From the NCBI GenBank assembly GCA_003447895.1, contig DLYC01000035.1:1-16158 (forward strand): a DNA stretch of 16,158 nucleotides. Direction: 5' to 3'. Shown in pieces: positions 1-7,329 of the stretch. Origin of the DNA: Lachnospiraceae bacterium. Its GTDB lineage: Bacteria > Bacillota > Clostridia > Lachnospirales > Lachnospiraceae. Both the position numbers and the translations under genes were made by a program. Position 1 is the stretch's first letter. Each line of letters opens with the position of its first letter. The notes beneath the pieces are model-generated. The model searched no databases and was not told where the DNA came from. It saw nothing but the letters and a program-made list of their open reading frames with translations.

Positions 1-976
1 GGGCAGTGCTGCCCATGAAGTCCTGCGCGATCTGGTTCGGAGTGAGCTCCTGATCGGACAGGCCGAGCACGTATCTGCCACCAGGCTGTCGGATAACAAA
101 GCAGTAGTTGCTGGCATGGTTGCACAGGCTCAGCCCCACCATCCGCGCGTACTGGACATTCTTGCCCGGCTGATAGATCAGCGCCGGCGAGAAGACATTA
201 TGCAGCTCATCAATGACCACTCCGGTGCAGTCCGCATGGTATCCAGTCTCTAGGTCAAAGTACATTGTGCTGTCCTGGTTCGGTAGCGTCTGATAGACTC
301 CGCACAGCGGGCTGCTGATCGGGCCGTATGTGGTGCCATATGGCTGATCGGGGATTTGTTCCGATAGCTGGAAGTAATTGCATCCGGTTATCTTACAGAA
401 GACATCCGCGCTGCAGTCGAGGTCTTTGATTAGCGCGGTCTTGTTCAGTCCAGGAGACAGGACGACAGCACGCAGTCCGATCGCCTGTCCATAGAGATGG
501 TACAGATGTCCGTTGATGGTCAGATCTGACTCATAATCTGGGATGCTCGCAGTCCATGCCTTTGGCCGGAGTGCACCAAGCGCATCGGAGAAGTCTGTGG
601 ACTTCAAACAAAAAGAGCGATCGCCGCCCTGATTCTCTCCGAAGCTCTTGCCGTTGTACCACATAGCGATGTGGCTGGACGGATGTGACTTACTGTTTCG
701 TGCCCAGATGACCCAGTCCCCATTACGGAACTGTTTCTGGTCTCTGATCTTGTCGAAGTGCTTCGCCTGCCACTGCAGTGTCTGCTTGTTTGGCAGTCCG
801 TTCGCGTTCAGTCCGGTCCAGTATCCATCTGCCCAGTTGTTCGGTGTGGGGATGACCGGGATGCCGAGATACTTGCATCCGATCCGGAACCCATCAACGC
901 ACTGCACACCATAAGCACCATCGTCATCGATTGCCTTGCCGGTATATTCCTGCACAAAACTCTCCGGTGTCTTCAT
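1..976 (-). CDS. Endolysin with CHAP domain, C-terminal part NAGPA-like; truncated by left edge
   Basis: My own reading of the minus strand gives an uninterrupted frame of 325 codons that runs off the left edge. The ATG at 976 has GGAGG (984-988) 7 nt upstream. Residues 1-120 look like a CHAP cysteine peptidase/amidase: Cys26 in YGVQCVDGFR, His102 in SSHIAMW and a following ENQGG (Glu114/Asn115) fit the Cys-His-Asn/Glu catalytic order. Such domains cut peptidoglycan stem or cross-bridge peptides. Residues 168-325 do not look like a cell-wall repeat domain. GCNYF (198-202) and the stretch YVLGLSDQELTPNQIA (302-317) resemble phosphodiester glycosidase (NAGPA/DUF2233) signatures, but the expected DGGGS end lies outside the window. 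It sits after the tail genes, where lysis genes normally are. The CHAP call is firm; the second domain is tentative. Confidence 0.85.
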   Translation of the reverse strand, partial: MKTPESFVQEYTGKAIDDDGAYGVQCVDGFRIGCKYLGIPVIPTPNNWADGYWTGLNANGLPNKQTLQWQAKHFDKIRDQKQFRNGDWVIWARNSKSHPSSHIAMWYNGKSFGENQGGDRSFCLKSTDFSDALGALRPKAWTASIPDYESDLTINGHLYHLYGQAIGLRAVVLSPGLNKTALIKDLDCSADVFCKITGCNYFQLSEQIPDQPYGTTYGPISSPLCGVYQTLPNQDSTMYFDLETGYHADCTGVVIDELHNVFSPALIYQPGKNVQYARMVGLSLCNHASNYCFVIRQPGGRYVLGLSDQELTPNQIAQDFMGSTA

Positions 977-996
977 GCACTGCCCTCCTCTCTAAG

Positions 997-1022
997 AAAA
1001 AAGGAGCTGATGACTCAGCCCC
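997..1022 (-). terminator. Intrinsic terminator between the 79-aa gene and the endolysin
   Basis: Read on the minus strand, GGGGCTGA pairs with TCAGCTCC (8 bp, one G-T wobble) around a four-base GTCA loop and is followed by six T. The stem abuts the TAA stop at 1023-1025, and the T-run ends about 8 nt before the endolysin Shine-Dalgarno. This is textbook rho-independent structure, and it means endolysin mRNA must come from readthrough, antitermination or an unseen promoter. Confidence 0.85.
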
Positions 1023-1262
1023 TTAGCCCTCTGTTGTCTCTTCTTCCGGTTCTGCTCCGTGCTTGTAGCACTTGCTTTCAAGCGTGAAGCCTTCATCTGT
1101 GAAAAGCATCGCGCTGTGCACCGGAAGAGTGCTGACAGCTGCCTGAGACAGGACGGTGTGATACTTAGCCTCTGCTTTGTTCCGATCGTCAAAGGACCAG
1201 GTCGGGGTCTGGACCGCACCTGTATCCCAGTGCTGGATCTCTGTTACTAAGTACTTAGGCAT
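1023..1262 (-). CDS. Small conserved-looking phage protein of unknown function (79 aa)
   Basis: The 79-residue soluble protein has no signal peptide or membrane segment, so it is not a holin. AGAGGA lies upstream of the ATG at 1262. The pattern of an N-terminal beta-strand (MPKYLVTEIQHWD), a central helix containing KAEAKYHTVLSQAAVS, and a strand reading MLFTDEGF, then an acidic tail (EPEEETTEG), resembles small proteins I associate with the position between tail fibre and lysis genes in Firmicutes phages, which have no known role. It is bracketed by two intrinsic terminators (1289-1310 and 997-1022), so its expression is probably insulated from both neighbours. I assign no function; confidence is for it being a real gene. 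Confidence 0.75.
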   Translation of the reverse strand: MPKYLVTEIQHWDTGAVQTPTWSFDDRNKAEAKYHTVLSQAAVSTLPVHSAMLFTDEGFTLESKCYKHGAEPEEETTEG

Positions 1263-1288
1263 GATTTCTTTCCTCTCTTTCTAAATTG

Positions 1289-1310
1289 AAAAAGGCACTT
1301 TTCAGTGCCT
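1289..1310 (-). terminator. Intrinsic terminator after the tail fibre gene
   Basis: On the minus strand AGGCACT pairs perfectly with AGTGCCT (7 bp) across a GAAA tetraloop and is followed by TTTTTC (the first T is the last stem base). It lies 59 nt after the fibre stop codon and just upstream of the ribosome site of the 79-aa gene. It likely marks the end of, or an attenuation point in, the tail operon. Confidence 0.88.
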
Positions 1311-1368
1311 GTGATGCTGATGAATTAAATGCTGATTTAATGCACCTTAAACCGCACGGTTGACGGTC

Positions 1369-2259
1369 TTACTGAGCGATGAAAACACACGTACCACGGA
1401 TAAATGTTGTAGACTGTTCGACATTGGTAATTTGTCCGTTTTCTGAAATACGCATACGAATCTTGCCGTATGTATCGACAAACTCAACTTGATAAACAGG
1501 TCTATATCCTTGCGGTAAGGTAAATAAAACTGTGTTGGCGGTGGTTGTTTCCGATGTTCCATCAGTAATTGTCAGCATGCAGATTTTGCCTACTTTGTAG
1601 CACCATCCCTTGATTCGTCCCGCACTGATAGTTATGTATATAACGTTCGTTAAACCATTATTTAGTGATTTGAGTTCCGCCCCTGCAGTGGTCGCTGAAA
1701 TGTTCGTCCCGACCACAAGGGCTTCGCCGGCAGCGATGGCTCTTGTGACCTTGTAAAGGGTTCCGTTGTAGACCAGGAACGAGCCTACGCTGTAGTTGGC
1801 AGTGGCCGGAGACGCTTCGATTGTCGCGAGAGATCCAACACCGCCCGCGCTGGCTTTCGCGTAGGTAGCGGTCACGCTTGTGACTGCCACGGCGCTCGCC
1901 TCGTAGGTCGCGATAACCATCTGAGCCACTGCTCCGTTGGTGTTGATGTTCTCGTAGGTTGGAGTAAACGGAGCCAGCGCGGTGCCGATCGTGATGATAT
2001 CGTCCGAGGATGTATCAATCTCCACGTAGATGTACCCGCTGGCTGTGTCTGCTTCCGGAAGTGTTGCGTTGATCGTCTGAGCTTCAGCTGTGAAGTCTCT
2101 GCCGCAGATGACACCATACAGCGCACTCAGGGCGATATTGTTGCCGCCCAGCGCTGTTACAGTGGCATCCTCAAAAAGGCCGTCCGTAAAAATCTGATCA
2201 TACAGCCGACCATCATCGGACGGGCTGACGTTCTGCCCTGCTGATCTGATAACTCGCAT
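1369..2259 (-). CDS. Tail fibre / receptor-binding protein
   Basis: The 296-residue protein starts at 2259, behind AGGGGG, 3 nt after the hub gene. Its N-terminal part (about 1-55, with RVIRSAGQNVSPSDDGRLYD and YGVICGRDF) looks like the baseplate-anchoring region of Firmicutes siphophage fibres. Residues 56-150 are beta-rich and low complexity (Ala/Thr/Val). Residues 154-187 contain SVGSFLVYNGTLYKVT and the following AIAAGEALVVGTNI, a motif recurring in clostridial phage fibre proteins. The last 90 residues have alternating beta pattern and probably form the receptor-binding head. The position after Dit and hub genes supports the role. DNA encoding the C-terminal third is markedly AT-richer than the rest, suggesting module exchange. 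Host receptor cannot be inferred. Confidence 0.75.
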   Translation of the reverse strand: MRVIRSAGQNVSPSDDGRLYDQIFTDGLFEDATVTALGGNNIALSALYGVICGRDFTAEAQTINATLPEADTASGYIYVEIDTSSDDIITIGTALAPFTPTYENINTNGAVAQMVIATYEASAVAVTSVTATYAKASAGGVGSLATIEASPATANYSVGSFLVYNGTLYKVTRAIAAGEALVVGTNISATTAGAELKSLNNGLTNVIYITISAGRIKGWCYKVGKICMLTITDGTSETTTANTVLFTLPQGYRPVYQVEFVDTYGKIRMRISENGQITNVEQSTTFIRGTCVFIAQ

Positions 2260-2262
2260 GAA

Positions 2263-3321
2263 TTATTTCCCCCTTCTCATTTTTAGGATCTGAGTGAGCC
2301 GTTTACGGACATATCCGAAAGTCAGCTCGATATAGAGCATGTTGATCGTGTGGATACCGGTGAGGATGGTGTTGTAAGCTGTATCACCATCGTGAAGCGT
2401 GAAGAGCTGGCCGATCTCCCACTCGTTGATTAGTTTTGATTCTGCTTTGATCGAGACCCGGATCAGATCATCGTACCGGGTCGCGTAAAGGATTTCCTCA
2501 GCTCTGGCATAAGCTGCAGCCGCAAAGTTCTGCCCCTCTTCTAACTGCACCGTCTCGCACTGAGTAATGACCGGCACCACTCTGTTGCTTGTGGCATCGG
2601 TGTCGATCGTGCCGGAGAAGTCTGCCGGATGCCAGTAATATGTTGCCTCCTGTGCGGTGTTGTCCTGGTTCCGGATCACGACCTTGTTAGGAGTGTCTGC
2701 GGATTGCGAGTTTTCTATCTCATACTCCGAAACATCCGAAACAGTCATATCCAAGTGCAGTACTGTAGAAGACACCTGCCGCATCTGGATCTGCACCGCT
2801 CTGCTGTTGAAATCGAAAGAAATGGCTGTGATTACTCCGTAGATCTTGAAGAAATACACAGCTAATTCATACAGGTTATAGATGCCGTTATCGCTCGCCG
2901 CATGCGTGCCGGATGTGCTGGATCCTGCCGTAATAGTAAGACCGGGAAGCCGTTCGTAAGTATCTGAACCGCCGAACGTCTTCCGCAGCAGGTTCGTCAT
3001 CCACGTCTCGATGCTCTGAGAGTTCAGCAGAGATACATCCGCAAACACCTGCGTGTTGAGCACATCGATGAGCTGGTGCAGAGTTATCTCTGATGTGTTT
3101 CCGCTGAGTGATACGTCTGAGACGATGCCCTGATAGTAGATCTTTCCATCGATACGCACCTGAGCGAAGTCGCCGCGCTTGCAGTCAATGGCTCCCTTGC
3201 ATGTCAGAGTGCTCTCTGAAGACACGAGCACATCGATGTAGATGTCCGGAGTGGTAGCCTCCGCAAAGCACTTAAACGCGAGCGTATTGCGGTCAAATAC
3301 TTCGATTCTGTAGCGCTTCAT
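2263..3321 (-). CDS. Baseplate hub / tail-tip protein (gp27-like, Tal N-terminal type)
   Basis: The 352-residue protein starts at an ATG overlapping the Dit stop codon (ATGA, 3318-3321). It begins KRYRIEVFDRNTLAF and is predicted beta-rich in its first 100 residues (RGDFAQVRIDGKIYYQGIVSDV), then a mixed domain and a C-terminal strand region (EIGQLFTLHDGDTAYNTIL). This layout fits the gp27-like hub of siphophage tail tips that binds the Dit ring and opens the tail channel. It is the length of a hub domain alone; there is no C-terminal lysozyme or peptidase domain as in full-length Tal proteins, so cell-wall penetration would rely on another protein. The family call rests on position and overall pattern rather than on a catalytic motif. 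Confidence 0.7.
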   Translation of the reverse strand: MKRYRIEVFDRNTLAFKCFAEATTPDIYIDVLVSSESTLTCKGAIDCKRGDFAQVRIDGKIYYQGIVSDVSLSGNTSEITLHQLIDVLNTQVFADVSLLNSQSIETWMTNLLRKTFGGSDTYERLPGLTITAGSSTSGTHAASDNGIYNLYELAVYFFKIYGVITAISFDFNSRAVQIQMRQVSSTVLHLDMTVSDVSEYEIENSQSADTPNKVVIRNQDNTAQEATYYWHPADFSGTIDTDATSNRVVPVITQCETVQLEEGQNFAAAAYARAEEILYATRYDDLIRVSIKAESKLINEWEIGQLFTLHDGDTAYNTILTGIHTINMLYIELTFGYVRKRLTQILKMRRGK

Positions 3322-4154
3322 ATCGTATCATGCACCTCTTCGACCTCTACCCATGCATCGATACCTGTGTCTGTGGTTCCGGCGATGTACAGCGTGGAGT
3401 TTCCAGGCGGGAACATGACAAAAGTCTCCCGGCTGAAATCTGTGAATTGATACAGATTTCGCACGAAAGTATCCGTGTCTGCCACATACTCAGCGACTTC
3501 CAGATAGCCGTCCTTCGAGTTGATGACCACCTTATCGCCTTCAGGAATGTCTGCAGTGAGCGCTCCGGATGCGATGACCTTATTGTTGACTGACACGTAC
3601 CAAGCTGGATTAGTGACCGGCCCCATGATCGAGATGGTAGCAGGAGAGTCCTCCATTGCGTTGTTTACTACTCGGATGGTGCCGTTGAGCTCATCCGCAT
3701 ATGCGTAGTCATACGTATAGTTGTACTTCTTTGCATTCTCGACATCCGGCGAGGTTTTGCGTGCTGCTCTCGGAATGTACCACATGGATGTGGCTGTGTA
3801 GGTACATGTGCAGACCAGGCGCTTCGTAGAGTAGCCGATCTCCTCCTTTGACATCGATGTGATGCTTCCATCGAGATATGCCCACTCATTGATGGGCATG
3901 TATGCCAGTTTCAGAGGAGTGTAGACGATGAAGTTGGCAAACTGTCTATAAATCTCGTATGATGCGAAAACCATCTCGAAGGATACCGTCTTCTGGGACG
4001 GTATCTCTTCGACAAGCTCGTAAGCCGATCCGGATCGCATGTACTCGTTATCTTTTCCGATGCCGAGGCCTTCGGGGCTGTGCAGGAAAGCATCCTTCCG
4101 CATCAGGTTCCACTCAGCTCCGAGTGCATTGATTAATTTGAATTTTCTAACCAT
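3318..4154 (-). CDS. Distal tail protein (Dit)
   Basis: The 278-residue protein is encoded 2 nt downstream of the tape measure gene, with GAGAGGG overlapping the end of that gene as ribosome site. The N-terminal part (MVRKFKLINALGAEWNL, then GIGKDNEY and a conserved-looking YRQFANFIVYTPLKLAYMP at 89-107) matches the belt domain of siphophage Dit proteins, which form a hexameric ring joining the tail tube to the tip. The C-terminal half (about 160-278) is beta-rich with RETFVMFPPGNSTLYI, consistent with the galectin-like domain of Dit. The gene order tape measure, Dit, hub is the usual one and supports the call. Confidence 0.8.
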   Translation of the reverse strand: MVRKFKLINALGAEWNLMRKDAFLHSPEGLGIGKDNEYMRSGSAYELVEEIPSQKTVSFEMVFASYEIYRQFANFIVYTPLKLAYMPINEWAYLDGSITSMSKEEIGYSTKRLVCTCTYTATSMWYIPRAARKTSPDVENAKKYNYTYDYAYADELNGTIRVVNNAMEDSPATISIMGPVTNPAWYVSVNNKVIASGALTADIPEGDKVVINSKDGYLEVAEYVADTDTFVRNLYQFTDFSRETFVMFPPGNSTLYIAGTTDTGIDAWVEVEEVHDTI

Positions 4155-4156
4155 GG

Positions 4157-6634
4157 TCAGACCCTCTCACCCAGCCACTTGTCGAGCTTCACAGCCACAG
4201 CATTGGCCAGTGCTGTCTCATTCATGCCCGGATTCGCGTAGACGTTTATGTTGATGTTGTTGCCGGTTGTGCCGAGCATCTGGCGCAGTTTATTGACGCC
4301 GATGACAAGCTCCCCGCCTGTGCCGTCTCCGAAGCCGTGGAGCCCGTTAGGTGTTGCCATAACGGTCGGCCGTGTGAACAGCAGCGGATTGTTGTATGCG
4401 TCTCTGTGCCATTTGATGTCAATGCTCGGAGGCGTGCCCTGGCCGGCAAGACCCCAAGGCGCTTTACCGCCGGTTACTACAATCTGTGGTACTTTCAGCG
4501 CCGGCAAAGACCAAGAAAAGTTCATGGCACCCTTTACCTTGTCGACAATGCCTTGTACTGTACTGACTACCCCGGAGAAGACACCGGTCGCTACACTCGG
4601 AAGTGAAAGCGAAAAATTAAACGCACCTTTGATCCATCCAACCACACTATCGACTGCTCCCTTCGCCACATCCAGCGCACCGGTCGCGATGTTCGGGATA
4701 GACAGGGAGAAGTTGAACGCGTTCTTGATGTTATTGACAACAGTCTGCACCACGCTAAAAGCCGAGTTAAGCACGTTTGAGATGGTGTTCTTCACATTAT
4801 TGAAGATACTCGAGACAGAGCTGAAAACACCGTTCAGAACGGTTGTGATGGTGCTTTTGATCGCGTTAAACACGTTCGAGACGGTGTTCTTCGCGGTGTT
4901 TACCGCATTGGTGATTGCGCTGACGATGTTCCTGAAAGCGGAGCTGACTGCATTCCAGGTATTCGTCACTGCAGTCTTGACCGAGTTCAGGATCTTGTTG
5001 AACCCATCCGCAATACTCTTTGCAAGGTTCTTCGTCCAGGCAACAACTTCATCCCAGTGCGTACCCAGTGCTACACCGATCGCAATCAGACCTGCAACGG
5101 CAGCCACTGCTATGCCTACCGGCCCGCTTAGTGCTGCGAATCCAGCAGCCAGTGCCGGAGCCATCGTCATGATGGTGCCAATGACAGAGATGACTTTTCC
5201 GAAAACAACAAGCAGCGGACCGACTGCCGCAGCGATGCCGGCGACTTTTACAATCGTCTCCTTCTGCTCGTCGCTCAGTCCCTTCCATTTATCTGAAAGC
5301 GACTTTACCACCTCCCCGACGCGCTTGAAGATGTCCGTAAGCTGCGGGCCGACCGCAGAAACAAGGTCTGCGCCGATCGTCTTCAGCTCGTTCATTGTCG
5401 TCGTCAGATTGGTGATCGGGTCCAGAGTGCCCTCGTAAGTGTCGGAAACACTGCCGAGCGCATCGTTCAGTGAGTGCTGTGATGTGGTGAACATGTCCGC
5501 AGAGAGCGTGCCCTGCTGGAAGGCTGAGTACAGCTTCGGTCCCGCCTTGGCGCCGAAGATCTCAATCGCCGAGTCGGAACTGCTGAGCGCGTTGGTGAAG
5601 GCGTCCTGCATCGAAATGCCATCTTTCATGGCGGCGACCTGCACCTTCGACATTCCGGTCATCACCACAGAGGTATCGATACCGGACTTCTCAAGCTGTC
5701 CGAGCAAATGAGCCGCGTCCGCTGCATTCAGACCAAAGCCCTGGAACGCTGTCGCGTTGGATACCAGTGTTGCAGCAAGAGAATCCATGCCAATGCCGGT
5801 ATCCTGTCCCACTTTGTTCAGAGTGTCGAGCATCGGTCCGGCATCCGCTGCCGTAAGACCAAACGCACTCAGCACCTGCTGAACACCATCAATCGAGGAA
5901 TTGACGTCTGTGCTGTTGATCTCGGCGAACTGGATGAACTTAGTAGAGAGACTTTCCAGTTCGTCTCCAGTCAGCCCGAAACGCGTGTTGACCTCGCCGA
6001 TCGCAGTACCCGCTGTTTCAAAAGATGTCGGAATCGTTGTGGCGATGTTCTGGGCACGCGTCTTCATGTCTTCCAGCGCGTCGCCGGATGCTCCCGTCTT
6101 CGTGACAATGATATCCAGCCCTGCGTCGACTTCCTTGAACGCAGCCACAGACGCTGCACCCACTCCCAAGATCGGAGCAGTTACGCTCTTTGAAAGACCT
6201 GTGCCGACTTCGGTGATCTTACCGCCGACTGCCTTGAACTTCTCTCCGACTGCAGCCACTGCCTGTGCTCCTACAGACCCGAAGCTTTTGCTCTCTTTGT
6301 TCAGCTGCTGCAGAGATGTTTCGGCGTTGAGGATGTCTGCGCGAAGTTTTTTGTACTCCTCGGAGTTCTTATCAACTCCGCTGGCATCGAGCTGAGCTTG
6401 TGCCTGCTTCAGTGCATCGAGTTTAGTCTTTGTCTCTTCGATGCGCTGATTCAAAAGGTTCTGCTTCTCTCTCAGCAGGTCAACATTCCCCGGATTGAGT
6501 TTCAGCGCCTTGTTAACAGCAGTGAGATTCTTCTGTGTCGCCTGCGCTGATGAGTTTACGTTTTTGAGCGCCGTGGACAGCTGTGTTGTGTCGGCACCCA
6601 ATTTGATAGTGATGCCTTTAATATTTCCGGCCAT
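4157..6634 (-). CDS. Tail tape measure protein
   Basis: The 825-residue protein starts at 6634 behind a strong GGAGGTGA site. Residues 20-115 are a predicted coiled coil rich in Lys, Gln, Leu and Asn. Residues 140-450 (for example SKSVTAPILGVGAASVAAF) resemble the TP901-type tape measure core. Residues 461-525 are strongly hydrophobic, a probable membrane-interacting segment used in DNA delivery. Residues 540-635 are a helical series rich in N, T, V and S, and three copies of a 32-residue unit follow, with FNFSL, FNFSL and MNFSW starting at 640, 672 and 704. The protein sets tail length; by the usual rule of about 0.15 nm per residue the tail would be near 120 nm. It follows the G/G-T chaperones, as in other siphophages. 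Confidence 0.93.
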   Translation of the reverse strand: MAGNIKGITIKLGADTTQLSTALKNVNSSAQATQKNLTAVNKALKLNPGNVDLLREKQNLLNQRIEETKTKLDALKQAQAQLDASGVDKNSEEYKKLRADILNAETSLQQLNKESKSFGSVGAQAVAAVGEKFKAVGGKITEVGTGLSKSVTAPILGVGAASVAAFKEVDAGLDIIVTKTGASGDALEDMKTRAQNIATTIPTSFETAGTAIGEVNTRFGLTGDELESLSTKFIQFAEINSTDVNSSIDGVQQVLSAFGLTAADAGPMLDTLNKVGQDTGIGMDSLAATLVSNATAFQGFGLNAADAAHLLGQLEKSGIDTSVVMTGMSKVQVAAMKDGISMQDAFTNALSSSDSAIEIFGAKAGPKLYSAFQQGTLSADMFTTSQHSLNDALGSVSDTYEGTLDPITNLTTTMNELKTIGADLVSAVGPQLTDIFKRVGEVVKSLSDKWKGLSDEQKETIVKVAGIAAAVGPLLVVFGKVISVIGTIMTMAPALAAGFAALSGPVGIAVAAVAGLIAIGVALGTHWDEVVAWTKNLAKSIADGFNKILNSVKTAVTNTWNAVSSAFRNIVSAITNAVNTAKNTVSNVFNAIKSTITTVLNGVFSSVSSIFNNVKNTISNVLNSAFSVVQTVVNNIKNAFNFSLSIPNIATGALDVAKGAVDSVVGWIKGAFNFSLSLPSVATGVFSGVVSTVQGIVDKVKGAMNFSWSLPALKVPQIVVTGGKAPWGLAGQGTPPSIDIKWHRDAYNNPLLFTRPTVMATPNGLHGFGDGTGGELVIGVNKLRQMLGTTGNNININVYANPGMNETALANAVAVKLDKWLGERV

Positions 6635-6649
6635 CCGGTCACCTCCTAA

Positions 6650-7260
6650 CTAACAAAAACGGTTGAAGTCTGCCTGTGTGGCTCTCCGTACCGTTTCTTC
6701 TTTTCCTGATTTGTTTCGGCTCTGTTTCTCCGCTTCTTTGTCCATCTCGTTCCATTCCAAGATGTAGTCGGTCCACATGCCGAGTGTCATTACTTCCGCA
6801 TCCTGCATCCGGAGCCCGCGAGTGAGCCCGGCGATCAGGATCCTGTCGGTCGTTATTCCGGAATCGTCTCCGCCTTCGGCGCTTTCTTCAAGTCTTTCTT
6901 CGGCGGAGTCGCTAAGTTTTTTGACGAAAAGCATGACTCAATCGCTGCAGGAAGCAGTTCCTGCACAATAGCGAGAGTGTCGAAGTCATCCCCAAAAGAC
7001 GCGACCCATGTATCGAAGTCCGGGATAGAGCGGTCCACGAGCTGAGCCATCGCCCAGGCAATCTGTGCCGCACCTACCACTCCCAGCTCTTCGTAGACTG
7101 CATAGGCCTGATCTTCTTCAGCTGCGTTCTGAAGCTTTTTCAGCGCAGGAATCAGGATTTTTACCGGGTCATTCCCAAACTGCGCTTTGTATCTCAGAGC
7201 CCACGCGAAGGATGTCGAGAACTGCACATCTTTCTCTCCAAATCTCAAAGTTTTAATCAT
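6650..7260 (-). CDS. Tail assembly chaperone G-T fusion made by -1 frameshift
   Basis: The product shares its first 115 residues with G, then shifts -1 at AAAAAAC (6916-6922) and continues in the second frame to the stop at 6650, giving 203 residues. The second-frame segment alone begins LSDSAEERLEE and ends TQADFNRFC; it has no plausible ribosome site of its own, and its only in-frame ATG (6934) lies inside G just upstream of the slip site. This G/G-T arrangement is the conserved way siphophages make two chaperones that coat the tape measure protein and recruit tail tube subunits. The T part includes GMWTDYILEWNEMD, a Trp-rich motif typical of such extensions. The gene ends 15 nt before the tape measure start. 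Confidence 0.8.
6853..7260 (-). CDS. Tail assembly chaperone G (unshifted product)
   Basis: The 135-residue acidic-to-neutral protein begins MIKTLRFGEKDVQFSTSFAW. It has the length and position (between major tail protein and tape measure) of siphophage tail chaperone G. Its C-terminal end is Lys-rich (PPKKDLKKAPKAE), which is also the stretch overlapped by the shifted frame. GGAGAATGAG lies just upstream of the ATG at 7260. Being downstream of the strong terminator at 7281-7318, it is probably expressed much less than the major tail protein, which suits a chaperone needed in lower amounts. Confidence 0.82.
   Translation of the reverse strand: MIKTLRFGEKDVQFSTSFAWALRYKAQFGNDPVKILIPALKKLQNAAEEDQAYAVYEELGVVGAAQIAWAMAQLVDRSIPDFDTWVASFGDDFDTLAIVQELLPAAIESCFSSKNLATPPKKDLKKAPKAETIPE
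6868..6922 (-). promoter_or_regulatory. Programmed -1 ribosomal frameshift element
   Basis: On the minus strand the heptamer A AAA AAC (6922-6916) is in the correct register with the G frame (TCA AAA AAC). After a 7-nt spacer, CTCCGCC (6908-6902) can pair with GGCGGAG (6874-6868), a perfect 7-bp GC-rich stem enclosing a 27-nt loop. Slippery site, spacer and stem fit the standard -1 frameshift signal. A smaller CGCC/GGCG hairpin inside the same region competes, so the exact stimulator is uncertain. Confidence 0.8.
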
Positions 7261-7280
7261 CTCATTCTCCTCTTAATTCG

Positions 7281-7318
7281 AAAAAAGAGCCCCGCATCTG
7301 TGTATTATGCGAGGCTCT
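7281..7318 (-). terminator. Strong intrinsic terminator after the major tail protein gene
   Basis: On the minus strand AGAGCCTCGCAT pairs over 12 bp (one T-G wobble) with ATGCGGGGCTCT around a 9-nt loop and is followed by six T (the first belongs to the stem). It begins 12 nt after the major tail protein stop. A terminator at this place is expected to lower expression of the downstream chaperone and tape measure genes relative to the abundant tube protein. Confidence 0.9.
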
Positions 7319-7329
7319 GACGGTGATTC

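Noticed and set aside
1324..1341. AT-rich palindrome ATTAAAT-GCTG-ATTTAAT after the fibre gene
   Set aside because: The stem is only A-T pairs with no T-run or promoter context; chance is likely in this AT-rich stretch.
977..1368. Holin gene between fibre and endolysin
   Set aside because: The only gene here is soluble, and the gaps are too short for a membrane protein; a holin may lie left of the window.
4248..5438. A 396-codon open frame on the plus strand opposite the tape measure gene
   Set aside because: It mirrors the repeat-rich tape measure codons; Thr/Ala/Pro-rich composition and lack of ribosome site mark it as a shadow.
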